Of a DNA stretch of 64,000 nt, positions 1 to 13,149 are shown in pieces; position 1 is the first letter of the stretch; the number at the start of each line of letters is the position of its first letter. This DNA is from Cricetomys ansorgei (Eukaryota > Chordata > Mammalia > Rodentia > Nesomyidae). The stretch covers positions 7,004,001-7,068,000 of the forward strand of contig JAMJFZ010001816.1 in assembly GCA_026225945.1 (NCBI GenBank). The letters run 5' to 3'. The position numbers were made by a program, and so were the translations under genes. Under the pieces are notes generated by a model. It worked only from the letters and a program-made list of their open reading frames with translations, did no database searches and had not been told where the DNA came from.

Positions 1-1004
1 CAGGCATCAGGGCATGATAATGAGCTCTCTCTGTTCTGTGGACTAAGAGCATATGCCAAATGATATGCAAAGACCAGTGGCTGGTTACCACCACAGCTCC
101 TCACTGATACTGTGGCAGCTCTTCGCCTACAACTTCACAACTTGAATAAAAATGAACGGAAAGGATAATTTCAGAAAGCATAAGGGCTAAAAGTGCAGAT
201 AGTTCATTTGGATGACGGGTCTTGAATAAATGTGATAAATGTTAATGTTAAAGGAGGTCATTTCGTTGGTAGAAATTGTCTAGGCATAGTCATTGTGCAG
301 TGGGAAAAGATGACTTTACACACTCAATAACTGAGTGGCTGATATCAGAAGCAGAAGCTTTGCTGTGGCCGAGGTAGGACTACCTCACTGCCGTCAAACT
401 GTCATGGACTGATTTAACTATTATCTCACTGTTCTTTTCCAAAGGGAATAGTCAGGCTGGAAATGCAAACAAATAAGGCCATTGAAAGGCATAACTTTTA
501 TCATTTAAAGCTGCAAACACATTAGAGTAGCAACAAAATTACCCTGGAAACAACCCAAATGCCACTCTGTTTTTGTAGTAAATTCTAGAACATGTCAGAT
601 CTATCTCAGTACTGTGGGTACAAACGTTACACTAGATCAGCAGATATACCTAGATTTAGATTTCTTTCCTCTTCCAAAACCACAAAGCTTCAAAGACAAA
701 TTTACAGGACTTTGTATTTTAAAATATAAAATTAAACTGACAAATAAATTCTTGTTACCAATGCCAGGGATCTATTTTGTATATCAATGTGCCACTTAGT
801 GCTTCTGAAAGTGGTGTTGATCCTCACTGAGTTAAATTTTTTTTCCAATAGCCTATCAAATGTTCTTCAAGGTCTTCAAATCCATCTGCTGGCTAGTTTA
901 ATGAAATCTTTAATGATACATAAAATAACTAATATTCAGTATGCCAAGCAGAGAGCCATAAACTTCTTACACATCATCTAATTATTCTTTAAAACAACTC
1001 AATA
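1..1004. other. Unassigned non-coding stretch
   Basis: No gene or recognisable repeat is seen. The open frames here are short and of ordinary non-coding composition. Confidence 0.5.
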
Positions 1005-1222
1005 GGGATAGAGAGATGGCTTGGCAGTTACGAGTATGATCTTTGAAGACCTGGGTTTTGTTCCCAGCAACAACAGGGAGACTCACAACCATCTGAAACT
1101 CCAGTTCTAGGGAATCTAACACCTTCTTTTTGCCTCCATATGCAGTAAGCATGTATGTACTTCACATACATACATGCAGGAAAAACACTCATATACATAA
1201 AATAAAAATAAATATACATTTT
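1005..1222 (+). mobile_element. B3/B2-family SINE
   Basis: The left end reads like a tRNA-derived rodent SINE head (agagatggcttggcagtt), followed by a box-B-like stretch around 1057-1070 and the words 'actcacaaccatctg' and 'ctccagttctaggg'. It ends in an A/T-rich tail with 'cataaaataaaaataaata'. The tail region with 'tacatgcagg' favours B3 over B2. No clear target-site duplication is visible, so the copy is old. Confidence 0.8.
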
Positions 1223-3867
1223 AAGCAGCCAATGAGATAAATGCCTTATTACTATTCTTTGAAGAATCTAGTGAAGAGAGAGTAATACTCCCCTTGGCAT
1301 ACTAATTAGAAAAGCAGCTGAGGTTTGTTGATAGCCAGCCTGTATATTTCTAAATCGATGGTTTATGATAGTGCATACATTTTTTTCTTTCCACATTTGT
1401 AAAAGAGATGGTACAAAATGATTGTCTAGGTAGTCTTTGGTGAACTGAAGTCTAGAGATAAAATAATCTTTTTAAACTGAGCAATGAGAACAAAGATCTG
1501 ATTTGATGTCACGTCAATCCTGGGTTCATAACTAAAATCCCACTAATCTGTGACTTGCGCTCACATAGGCATTGCCATCATTATTCTGAGGGATGGTCAT
1601 ATTTTGATCACATCCTCCCAGACTTTCTCCGTGGCTCCTGCCTAGGACTACCGTGTGAGCGTTCACTTGGGGGCTGCTTCCAGTTAGAGGGATTCTCTAG
1701 GCTGAAAACACAGTGCAGCTCATCTGCCTACAAATGAAAAGCTGCTGCCTTGGCCTCATTACCCAGAGCAAATGAAATAACCACAGAGAATAACCATGTT
1801 AGTAAGGAGATGTAAGTAGGGGTGTGGGGGATCACAGCATACCTTCTTCTGTGGGGGGCTGTGTGTGATTCTGTACTGTCGACTTACCACAAATGCAATG
1901 AAATTCTAAATTCTTAAAAGGCAATTCCAAATCTCAATGAATTGGCACCTATTTCATTGACATTAACAAAAATAATAAAAGTCCACAAAGTATTGTAATA
2001 CCTGTACTGCTTCAAAAATGAAAACTTGCAGCAAAATAGCATTATGATAATCCACCCCTATGTCAGAAGGGGTCACTGTTAAACTAAATGCCCATTTTGC
2101 ATGATACATGTTGAAAATACAATTCATGTGCTTTGGAATGATGGATGGATTTATTGCTTAGGGTAAGGAGACAGCAGCTTAGGGCTCCATGACTGGAGGG
2201 CTAGGGCTATTTTTGCCACAAGGTGCTTTCCCTGGGGCATTGTAGATCATCTCTGCATAAGGAGTTGCCTTGGGTGGCAGGCTAATAGGACTAACACCTC
2301 ACCCAAGGGTTCCCATGATAGTATCCTGTAAGTGACTAGAGATAGATTTATTAATAGAAACATTACAAGAGCCAGTCAGACATACCTGTTTAGGAAACAG
2401 AAAGAAAATGTGGTAGTAATAAGTTGAGTTCTCGAATCAAAACAAGAGAAAGTAAGTCCTCTCTTTACATGGGGGTGAAAATTGGGCTTTCTGTACCTAC
2501 AAATCCATGCAGAGTTAGTGACCTTTCTATAAGAATTTGACATGCTTGTAGCCTAAGGGAGGAACACAGGCCTGTAAATCAAGCATGGGCCTGAGATAGA
2601 AGAATTGCCTAAGTATCAGAAACACAAAACACAATAAATGTACACTGAGCATCTTCCTGAATAAGGGATGATCTCGCTCGGATGCTGCTTCTAATCGCTA
2701 TGAAAACACAGCCTAAAATTGCAGCCATAAAATAATTCTCACATAATGAAATGATGGGAGGACTCTGCTCCCACTGTGCAAGGGTGGCTGGGGCAGAATC
2801 GGTAGATCAAATGGAAATTGAAACCAGAGAGAATCAGACTTTCTAGACCTGTAAGAGGTAGAGTGGTAACTGAGAATAATATCATTCGTTTACAATAAAG
2901 ATCTCCTTAATTTAAATCCCAGGAAACCAAAAGAATAGACTTTGGATTAACTGTTTCAGGTTATCTATTTTTTTCCTTCTTTTATTCTTCATTTAATAAC
3001 ATTAAGATATCCTTGAATTATATGTATATTTAATATTGAAGTAATGATGTATTTGATTAATTTTTCAAAGTGGTGAGAGTCCCAGCCCTTTCAGAATTGT
3101 TCAACAAAATTTACTTGTCTACATGCCCAGGACTCATGGTGGATTCACTTCCATAGTCAGTGATTTTCTTGAGATGACTCAAATGCAAGCAGTTGAAAGG
3201 ATAGTAACCCCACGTAGAATTTGTTAAGGTGGAAATATATCTTCTTTATTTTCATGACCTGACTATACATTTCCCATGGCCACAAAAATAACTTACATAT
3301 AAGTATTAGGTAATAATACTCAGAGTTCTGAGCTTCAGGAACAAACATTGTGTTTGTCATAAGACTGGCTACTTTTTTCTCTACTCCAAAGAGTATGAGG
3401 CCTAAGACTTGCAGGAGACTCTCATGGATGGTCGCACTCTTGGGAAAACACCTGAATAGTAGTTTGTAACTACACTGTGGCACCTGTAGATTTCGTTACG
3501 TGAATACAAGCTAACAATTGACAAGGCTAGTCCAGGCTGCCTAATTTGAAGAAAGGGTATCATAAGGTTATATGCAACTTATGCTTATATTTTACCTATC
3601 ATGCTAGCATGACAGTGAAGTGACAGCAGGTATTTTTAGGTATGTTAATTGAAAAGGGTTTATGTATACCAGAGACCTGAGCAACCGATCCAAAATGAAA
3701 ACCAGTGGGCACATGTGGTTATTGACCACCCAAATGTGGCTATTCCAAAGTGAAGAATCATGTCAAATTTCTAAGATTTTGTGTAGAATATCTCATTGAT
3801 GAGTTTCTGTAGCTTGAATTTTGAAATAATAACAACTGGGCAGCATCAAGTTACACTAAATGTTTTA
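1223..3867. other. Unassigned non-coding stretch
   Basis: No gene is seen. A 108-codon open frame on the - strand at 3157-3483 has no recognisable motif. No SINE or L1 words were recognised by eye. Confidence 0.45.
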
Positions 3868-3985
3868 TAACAATTAATTTCTTTAGACTATAATTGGGAT
3901 ATGTAAGCCAAACACACTCTTTCCTCCCCAAGTTGCTTTTGCTTTTGGTGTTTATTACATCAATGGGTAGAAAACTGAGACAACC
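3868..3985 (+). mobile_element. URR1-like rodent repeat, 3' terminal fragment
   Basis: It carries the typical 3' words of a common rodent interspersed repeat: 'gtaagccaaacacactct', 'tcctccccaagttgctttt' and 'ggtgtttattacatcaat'. The same family appears as a fuller copy at 41345-41690 and inverted at 19690-19955. I recall this family as URR1 (hAT-Charlie-type DNA element); the name should be treated as provisional. Confidence 0.6.
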
Positions 3986-4028
3986 TGTGTACAGCTAGCT
4001 ATGCAGGTCTTTGGTGATCATTCTGGTG

Positions 4029-4052
4029 TTTTGTTTGTTTGTTTGTTTGTTT
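4029..4052 (+). repeat. (GTTT)n microsatellite
   Basis: About six uninterrupted GTTT units, followed by a run of G. Confidence 0.95.
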
Positions 4053-6284
4053 GGGGGGTGTTGATTCCGTGTGATTTCCTACCTGGCTATTCCTGCTCCT
4101 CACCACATCACAGGAGTCAGAAAGAGCTAGACAGACAACTGTGTCCTCATGGCTACCCAGTACCAGTAAAAACAATCTACAGCTATTCCTTCCAGATTTG
4201 CTGAGAGCATTATGAGGCTGCTTTTGTCCCAAGACTAAGCATTTGGGGACAGTATTTCTGTCTACAAGCTCTGCTCACAGAAATTTCAATCCTGGTGTTG
4301 GCTGGTTCCTCATTGCATAGCTATTTCCTACATTGCTCTATCTAATATCTTTTTAGTTTCTAGGAAGTACGTTTCAAGAAGTCCATTGCTCTCAATTGTA
4401 AGGTTATATATTGTAACTCATTGCTCTCAATTGTAAGGTATTGCCCTCTTCTATATAGGCTTCTGGTTTCTGTTCATTGCTCTGGTCTAGGGGAGGAAGG
4501 AAAACAAAGACATATAATAAGTTGTTTCTGCTCCAAAAAAAAAATCTCTGATTATCCAATGAAGTAGAAAAAAAAATCTGTAAAGGATCTGGAATCGTGA
4601 AAATGTAGGCCTAGTACCAAGACAAGGTGCATGACTTTATCCTTTAAGTGTTGGAAGTTAGAAGATCACACTGCAAAAAGGACTGTCAGTGTTATATAAC
4701 AAATGAGACCTTTTGTTGCTTAGATTCCCACCAATACATTTATTATTCATAATGCCACTAATACATGCACATAAGTTTCAACAACATAATAAGATCAGTA
4801 AAAGAACTGAAATATTCTGCTCTGAGTAGGAATGGAGGACGGGACTAAGAGCTGGATATCTCCAGAAACCACTGGGCTCTTCCACCAGGTCTCCCAAAAG
4901 AAAGAACGTGGTTAAGACTTCGTGCTGATCTGGTTGTCTCTTTGTTCTTGTTTTCGTTGTTGCTCTTGTTGCCTTTTTCTCCGACCTGCCAACCTTGCTC
5001 ACAAAATAGCTGCACAGAAAGGTACACTATAAAAGAAGACTACCAGCGACACTAGAAGACACTGCATTTTAAAACAATAATAGAAAAATTACATGGTAAG
5101 CTCAGAGAAAATCACATTGGGCTAAAGCACAGTCTCGGGGCTTCATGGAGGAGGTGCTCCGAAGGGGGAGAGGACGAGAAAATGGTGATTTTCTTTTCAG
5201 AGACAGTTTCAAAGAAGTATGCAAAGATATTGAGCTAAAATTAAGAGATTTGCTCAAAGGTTGATAATAACTCCTCAAAAACATTGACGTTTCTGATTGC
5301 CATAACACTTGAAATCCTGACATAACAACAGTCCTCATTATCGCCCAGTAAGAAGGGTCCCACTAATCCAGACGGTGAAAATGAGGCTCAAAAAACATAT
5401 TTGCATGAGCAGAAATTAGTGGTTTTTCTCTGCCTGATGTCAGGGGAGAGACCACGTAAGTCAGTCTGCTGCCACACCGTGGGTTGTATATGTCAGTCAA
5501 AACAGGACTCTGTTGAAGCCAGAATGTGTAAGAAAATATCCAAACTAAGGGGACTCTCTAGACATGAAAAAACGGCATTGTGTGGAAAGTGAAGCAGCAT
5601 GCTTAAAGCAAGCCTTTGGATGACTTTGTTTCTGCTTTATTGGATCTGTTTTAATAGGAGTGCTATGGATTGCAGTGTGCTCCTTTATTAAAATTTAATT
5701 CACAGTGATGTTATCTATCACAGATTACCAAACACATGGCCACTCCATGGTACTAGCAATTTCAAATAATTTCAACACTACTCATTGTTAGTCTTCTTTT
5801 ATAGAAAGTCCAAATGCAGAAATACTTCAAAATTCATTTACTATCAGAAGAATCTGGGCTCAACTGTCCGTATCTTTCACAGTTTCAATCAACTCTAGTA
5901 TTTACTACATATGCTAAGTCGAATTCTTTTAAATGAACCAACGTTTTTACATATTCTAGGTTAGATAGAAAGTTTTTTATGAGTTTGTGTCTACCACGTG
6001 TATGTGCGGTAATTATAGGTGGAAAGATAGAAACTGGATACTATATTTAATCAGTAATACATAGGTGAACCGTCTAACACACTAAACCTGGTGACACAAG
6101 GCTTCCAGACTTTACTGATATATGTTAAGTCTTCCAACCTTCAATGAAGTATAAATAATGCTTTTAGATAGTCTGTGTAATTATTCAAAATAATTTCATC
6201 ATTCAATAAATAACATGCAAAAGAATGTCAGTTTTACTCTAGCAGCCAATATTGACTGAATATATGCTGTGATCCAAATATCAT
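4053..6284. other. Unassigned non-coding stretch
   Basis: No gene or firmly recognisable repeat. Open frames at 4778-5027 and 5102-5338 (-) and 5401-5592 (+) have no known motif and no plausible splice context. There is a short local duplication around 4386-4440 (cattgctctcaattgtaagg twice). Confidence 0.45.
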
Positions 6285-6436
6285 TCACTCACACGTTCAT
6301 TCAGTCATTCATTTATTCAGCAAACCTTTGCAGAAAGCACAATGCCACAACACTGGTAGCAGTATTCTAAATGCTAGATATGTGTACTGAATAAGACTAA
6401 CAAATATCTGTAGTCACTGGGGCTTTCGACTAGTAA
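6285..6436 (-). mobile_element. L2-like ancient LINE fragment
   Basis: The + strand shows the inverted L2 3'-end pattern: 'cattcattcagt...catttattcagcaaacctttg', then 'aatgctagatatgtgtactgaataagac'-type words that parallel the 'gggatacagcagtgaacaaaacag' part of L2. The copy is strongly diverged, as expected for a mammal-wide repeat in a rodent. Confidence 0.45.
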
Positions 6437-6472
6437 GGAGGCTAGCCAGAGAAACCCTGTCTAGAAAAAAAA
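6437..6472 (+). mobile_element. B1 SINE 3' fragment
   Basis: 'gccagagaaaccctgtctag' followed by eight A matches the 3' end of B1. The rest of the element is missing, so this is a severely truncated copy. Confidence 0.5.
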
Positions 6473-8878
6473 TGTGTAATTACTATTACATACTTTGCGC
6501 TGATGACAATAACAGAAGAAAGTATGATAAAGGCAAGAAAAACAATAATTTTCTACATAGACACATTGGTTGGGTAAGAAAGGAGGAAATTACAGTATTT
6601 GTACATTAATCTGGCTTTAAAACTTATATCCTTTATAATTTATTATAATAACCTTTAAGAAGGAGTTATGTGTGTGAGGCTTCAGAATGTATGTATACTC
6701 ACACACGTGTACACACACGTCTAAAATGCCAAGGGGGGTGAATACAGGTTTGTTGAGTAAGAATTCAGTCAGCATGCAAAAACAAAAACAGTCACGGGCA
6801 AAAATTTAAAATACACCCTGATGAGGCCCAGGAAGGACTGTGGAATGAAGAGGTACAGTCAGAAGGAAGCTGAGAGAGGGTGGAATCCGAGGTAAGGGAA
6901 GTTTGTGGCAAAGCCACCTAAAAGGAAGAGGTCAGAAAGCTTAAAGATGCCAGGGAGATGCTGTTTAAAAAGTTTGTTATTTTTTTTAGAGCAAGTTGTT
7001 TTTTAAAGTTTTTGAGTTCTTCTTACATCAAATGATACATTGTAGTAAATTAAGCATATATGTGGCTGTACGCTGCTGTGGCAGCTCACCAAGGATCACA
7101 AGGAGGCATATTCGTATATACAACCCTTCCAGACCTCAGCAAAGGGAACCACCATCATGGCAGGCACCATACTAGACAGTAGAACCCTGAGCATCCCAGC
7201 TCAGTTGTTTTTATTGATCCAGAACTCCTCAGGGGTTCTACTGATAGCACATGCAGGTCTTAAGCAATCATACATCCCCCACATAAATCTAACACCTGTA
7301 GACAATACAAAACGATAAGACCTAGGCAGCCCTTTTCCCAACAGTACACAAAACAACTATTTTACACATAACTGAAAATAAACTTCTACAGCACATATAT
7401 ATCTTAGACTTAAAGCCTTCTAAATATAAAGTTATTAACTGAATGGATATATGATGTACGTGTTAGGTATTTATATATAACACTCGTATAAAACATCCCA
7501 CTTGACTTGATTCGTGAACATTTTATTTGTTTTTTTTTAAATCATTACAAGTATACTCTTGCCTGAAAGTCTATGTGATATTTTTATTTGCGAGTTCATT
7601 ATAATATAGTATTTTTTTTAATTTCCACTATGTAAAAGTATTAAAATCCTATCACTACATTGACACTACCTTGAAGAAAAGGATTACCAAAATTCTTCAT
7701 TTCCTAGGTAATAAAGGGCAGCAACTGAGCTGGATCCCTTGATACCAGGAAAGCTTTTTGCAAGATTAAATGGGATTACCATCAATAGGCCCACAGGGTG
7801 TTTGGATTTGAATTAAATATAGAAACCTTATTAACAAAATTTACATTCCTCCCTTAACTGTAATCTAATTTTGCTGGCCTCTAATATACAGCAGTTCTGC
7901 AGAATGGAGCATAGCTTACACCCACCTCTGCAGCTCTTATCACTGGTCACTGTGCAGTAAAAGAGATGCATGAATTTTAAGGTGGTCATTGTGTTTCTTT
8001 CTTTCCTAGTAGAAATCAACATTTTATTCATGAAAACATTAAAAATTATATGACTAGTGAAATATTTTATATCTTGCAACTTACTCTGATATGGAAAGTT
8101 TTCTTCAATTCCTTGAAATTATTGTTCTTCAGCTAGTTGTCTATGCTCTATCTCCCCCTAGACCAAAGACAGCGGCTTCATTCCCTAACAAGAACAATTT
8201 AGCTGAACCCTCTGCAGATGAGGAATTGACCCCGAGGAATTGCATGAATGGTGATAATTCTATGCCTTGACATTGGCAATGGGCTCTGTCAGCAAGACAG
8301 AGAGGTTTTGAAGTATTACTCTTTCTCCCACAGGAAACCCCTTTCACTGACATCTGGAGGGGCCAGGACAGACAGGGTGGGACCACAAGGTGAAATATAT
8401 TACAGGTATAAACTATTTTGAGGCATTCTCAGTGATCCATATTCAAACTGTCACCAGAAATCCTTCACCTTCGTTGAAATGGTTAAGAAAATGAAATACT
8501 TGAAGGTAGGGAAGAAGGCTGTGTTATCAAGCTGTTATGTTCATCCTGATGTGTTTACATCCTGCAGAACAATACTTTGGCACTGAAAGTCTCCAAGTTA
8601 ATGGGGGGTGGGGAACGTGATCAAATAACATTGTTATAGAGTCCAATTTATAAAACATTCTTCTACAGAATTTTACATTTCAAAAGTTCCAACAGTAACA
8701 ACTTATCCCAGATCTCATAAGCTAAAATGGAAGATAATGTATCCATGGCTTACTTATTCTCTAAGCAAGAGGATAACCTTTTGTACTCTGATATTTTATA
8801 GTAGGCACAGATGCTGTACCTCCTTTTCTTAAGTGTATGAAACTATGAGGTCACATGAGCATTGTTGCTGTCATTAGA
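6473..8878. other. Unassigned non-coding stretch
   Basis: No gene is seen. AT-rich with several short T or A runs (6973-6985, 7530-7539, 7612-7620). The stretch 7069-7270 is richer in CA and AG words but matches nothing I recognise. Confidence 0.45.
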
Positions 8879-8901
8879 TTGTTGTTGTTGTTGTTGTTGT
8901 T
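8879..8901 (+). repeat. (GTT)n microsatellite
   Basis: Seven GTT units without interruption. Confidence 0.95.
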
Positions 8902-10422
8902 AGAAAGCCTAAGAATTCTAAAAGAGTGATCTACCACCTTCAGCTTTCTATTAAATAGACTGACAGAGAATACAGAAAATTTGCTTCAACAAGTTGCTAA
9001 GGCCATTCCAGTGTATTATGATTTGGGAGGATATTGTGCTGCTGGCCAATAGAAATACGATGCATGAGATAATATAAATGTAAGTCATACTTCTAATTTG
9101 AAATGTTGTAGAGATATTTTGTAAAAAGTAAAAAAAAAAAAAGATTTTTAGTTATTATCTTTTGGCTGAAATAATACTACTTTGTGTTCATATAAAACAT
9201 TTTCATTGTCCATCATTCCTTGATGGACATCTAGGGTATTTCCTAGCTGTTGTGAATAGCACATGGGTAAACATGGATAAACAAGTGTCTCTGTATCAGA
9301 TATAGAGTCCGTTGGGAACATGCACAGGATTAGTACAGCTGGACCATATTGTAGAACCTCCACTCTGACTTCCATAATGGTAGCAACAATTAGCACTCCC
9401 ACCAAGAGTGAGTAAGTGTTCCCCCTTTCCCACAATAACACTAGCACTTATAGTCATTTAGTTTGTGAAGTTTCTCGTTTGGTTGGTTAGTGATTTGTTT
9501 TTTCTTTTTTTCTTTCTTTGGTCTAGGCCATTCTGTGTGGAACAAAATGAAATCTCAAAGGAATTTTAACTTGCATTTCTTGGATGTTAAAAATGCTGAA
9601 CATCTCAAAAATTATTTCTCAGTCATTTGTGTTTCTTCTTTCAAGAATTCTAGTCATATTCCCAATTTTTAACTGATTGTATTATTGATGTTGAGTGTTT
9701 AGTTCCTTGTACATTCTAGACACTAAACCTATGTCAGATGTATAGCTGGTAAATAGCTTTCCCATTTTGTAGCCTGCCTCTTCACATAATTTGTATTGTC
9801 TTTTTACTGTATTAAAACTCTTGTCCCACTTGTCAATTGTTTGTATTAATTCCTGTGCTTCTGGAGTCTGACTCAGAAAGTCTTTTCTTATGCCTATAAG
9901 TTCAGGCATATTCTCTACTTTATTACCTATTAATGTGTGTTAGAAGATCTTAAATTAAATTCCTTAATCTATCTGGAGTTGAGATTTGTTTGGGGGTGAA
10001 ATATAAGTATTTATATTTATTATACATGTTGCTATCCAATTTGACCAGTGTTACATGTTGAAAGTGCTGATTTTTCTCCAATGTGCATTTTGAGCCTCTG
10101 TCAAAAATCAAGGATTTCAGGAATGTGGGCTTACATCTGGATCCTCTATTATATTCTATTAATATATGTTTTTTTATGTCAGTACTATGTTTTTATTACT
10201 ATGACTCTTTAGTACAACTTGAAATCAGAAATGGTGACACCTCCAACAATATTTTTATTCTTCAGGGTTGGTTTGGCTAGCCTGGGTCTTTTGTTATCTG
10301 GCATGAATTTTAAGATTTTCTTTCAATTTCTTTGAAGAATTGTATTGTAATTTTCGTAGGGATTGCATTGATTCTTAGATTGCTTTTTATAGAATGGCCA
10401 TTTTCACAATATTAATCATCCC

Positions 10423-10927
10423 TGTAGTAGGACTTTGCCAAGTATTTTTTTGCACTGTGCAGCCTTCCTTACGGTTGCATGCAGCTTGGGCTTTGGAGAA
10501 CAACTAAGAAGCCTTATAAAAGAGGCCGTGGCAGTTGGCAGTGACAGTTAGTGGCCAGGGACAGTTGATGGGAAAGCATGTTAGAGGACCATTAATGGGA
10601 TAAAATATTTTAGAAGTTAGTCCAGTTCTCCAGGCGTACACAGATACAGATATCCAGAAGGGCCTGTAAAGATTTCTTCCTTTCTCTCTCTTCCTTTCTA
10701 ACCTTTTAGAGATAGGAGTTTTAAAAAAGCTCCAAGTTAAGAAACTGTCTCAGTAGCAGTTGGGTAAAGAGAACTAGCTTTCAATTACAAATAGTTACAA
10801 GCTGGGCAAGAGAACCAGGAGGCAGAGTTCAGTTACGAGTGAAAAATTAACAGTTACGATTGGCTCCAAACAAGGCTTCAGAGCTCAGATGTGGTGACAG
10901 AAAACAACGACACCTCTAATCTGTGAG
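10423..10927. mobile_element. ~500-bp unidentified insert inside the L1 (LTR-like candidate)
   Basis: L1 homology stops just after 'acaatattaatcatccct' (about 10407-10422) and resumes near 10928-10945 at the adjacent point of the L1. The sequence between is not L1. It holds a TATA-like 'cttataaaagaggc' around 10513, repeated 'cagtt' words, and a pyrimidine-rich stretch at 10675-10700. A 5-bp 'taatc' occurs on both sides (10413-10417 and 10928-10932) and could be a target-site duplication, but then the insert lacks canonical TG...CA ends. A solo LTR of a rodent retrovirus-like element is possible; I do not recognise the family. Confidence 0.45.
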
Positions 10928-11822
10928 TAATCTATGATGTCAGTCCATCTTCTGATGTCCTCTTCCAATTTCTGTCTTCAGAATCCTAACATTCTCATCG
11001 TGCAAATGTTACACTTCCTTAGTTAGATTTATTCCAAGATGTTGGGCGCTGTGAGGCTAGACAGTTTCCTCACATTATTTCTCAGTGTGTTTGTTGGTAT
11101 GTAAAAAGGCTACTGACAGGTGTGATGACTTGTAACTGGTCCCTTTGCTGAACGGGTTTATAAGCAGAAGGAGCTGTCTGGTGGAGTTTTCTAGATATAA
11201 AATTCTATCATTTGTAAAGATGGACATGTTGACTTCTTTCTTATTTGGATCCCTTTATCTTCTTCTCTTGTCTTATTTCTTTAGGTAAGACTTTAAGTAA
11301 GAGTAGACATACTTGTCTTGTTTCTAATTTTTGTTGAAATGCTTTGAGTTATTCTCAGTTTAGAATGATGTTGGCTGTGGGGTTTTTTTTTATAATATTG
11401 CCTTTATTATGTTGAGTTATGTCCCTCATATCCCTAAACTCCCCAGGACTTTTATCTTGAAGTTATGTTGAATTTTATCAAAGGCATTTTCTCCGTCTAA
11501 TGAGATGATCATGTGGTTTTTGTCCTTAAGATTATTTATGTAATGATGGAATGTCACATTTTGTGTTTGTAATTGAACCATCCCTGAATCTCTGGGATGA
11601 TGTGGAGGTTTGATGTGTTTTTTAATACAATTTGCAAGTATTTAATTGAGAATTTTTGTATCTTTGTTTATCAAGGAGAATTGTCTATAATTTTACTTCT
11701 TGTTGCGTCTTTATCTCATTTAGATGTCAGTATAATGCTGGATCCATGAAATATTTGGAAGCACGTATCTCCTCTTCTATTCCATAGAATATTTTGAGAA
11801 ACACTGATCTCAATTTTTTTAG

Positions 11823-12354
11823 AGTGGGAAGAACAGTTTTTTAACAAATTAAAATCTTCCATATACAGTGTGTTCATAACAAAAAGGCATTGGGAAACTC
11901 AAAACGGAGGCATCCCACATCCAATTTTCCTAATTGGAAAGACATGCTCATATAAAATTGTATGTACCTTATTAGGATTTAAAAATTTTTTCTCTTATTG
12001 AAAATAGATTCTTTTCTCATACAGTATGTCCTGATTAGAGTGCCCCTTCTTTCTACTCCTCCCAGTTTCTCCTCACCTTCCCTCCCCTCTAGATCCACTC
12101 CCTTTCTGCCTCCCACTAGAAAAGAGCAGCCATCTAAGAGATAGCAACCGAACATGGCAAGATATAACATAGCAAGATATTTTCTCCTCCCATCGCTCTC
12201 CTCCTCCTGCTCCCCTCTGCTCCCATTCCCATCCTCCCCCAACCCACCTGCACCCTCTGTTTGATTTCCATTCTACACTCTTTCCATCTCCTCTTCTGCA
12301 GTGTTTTCTGAGGTCTGAAGGGAGGAATTTGATGGAGACATCCCATTAGACTGC

Positions 12355-12419
<65 letters not shown>

Positions 12420-13149
12420 TCTCTCTCTCTCTCATGTCTGGCTGCAGGTCTCTGCTCCCATCTGCTGCAGGAGGAAGCTTCTCTGATGAACTGATCTATG
12501 CGTATAGAAGAGTTCCATTAGAAGTCGTTTTATTGATGCTTTTTTCAGACAAGTACTGTTTGGTTTCGCCCTAGGTCTCTTATCTATCTAATCTCTGGCT
12601 CTTGGTCACCCAAGTGTTATCAGGTATGGTTCTGTCTTGAGTGGGCCTTAAATCAAATCAGTCATTGTTGGTTACTCTCACAAGTTTTGTGTCACCATTG
12701 CCCTAGCATATTTTACAGGCAGGACAGGTTGTAAGTCAAAGGTTTTTGTGGCAGGGCTGATGTTTTATGTTTCTGTATTGGTAGCCTCCATCATACCTTC
12801 CAGCACCAAAGACACTAGAACATAGGGGTGAAGGCTCTATGTGGGCACGAGCTGGACTTCTCCATGTTCAGTGGACTTCCCATGTGTGGGTGTTGTCCTT
12901 GACAATGGGGTCTCCACTGTCTGTTTGCATAGAGCAACCATCGTCTTAGCAACAGTATGGAGTTTGGGGAGATTTTCATGTGGCCCCCTTGGCAATTGAA
13001 TGCAGTCAATCCCACTACCAGAAGCCTGGTTTGGTACTAGGAGATGGTCAGTTGAAACTCCAAATCCCCGTCGTTAGGAGACTTTCTTAGGATCACCTTC
13101 ATATATTTTAGGAAGTTTCCACTCCACTAGGTTCCCTTAGTGTCCCCAT
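11823..13149 (-). mobile_element. Antisense Lx-type L1 3'-UTR inserted into the older L1
   Basis: From about 11960 the + strand carries the inverted Lx 3' end: 'ttattgaaaatagattctt', 'tcctgattagagtg', 'ctactcctcccagtttctcc', 'agatccactccctttctgcc', then 'tctgctgcaggaggaagctt', 'gggccttaaatcaaatcag', 'ccaaagacactagaacatag' and 'ggtgaaggctctatg'. It splits the ORF2 of the surrounding L1: the text before 11822 and after 13149 is contiguous in L1. T-rich 'attttttt' at both junctions may be remnants of a target duplication. About 140 bases at 11823-11960 are unresolved. It contains the (TC)n tract at 12357-12433. Confidence 0.75.
12357..12433 (+). repeat. (TC)n microsatellite inside L1 3'-UTR
   Basis: About 38 CT units with one 'ccc' interruption near 12415. 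It sits where the Lx 3'-UTR has a short native CT-rich seed just before 'tgtctggctg'. The second Lx copy has its own expansion at the same point (51305-51373). Confidence 0.95.

Noticed and set aside
12360..12430. Possible CRISPR-like or satellite array
   Set aside because: It is a plain dinucleotide microsatellite; no spacer-repeat structure exists anywhere in the window, and the DNA is from a rodent.
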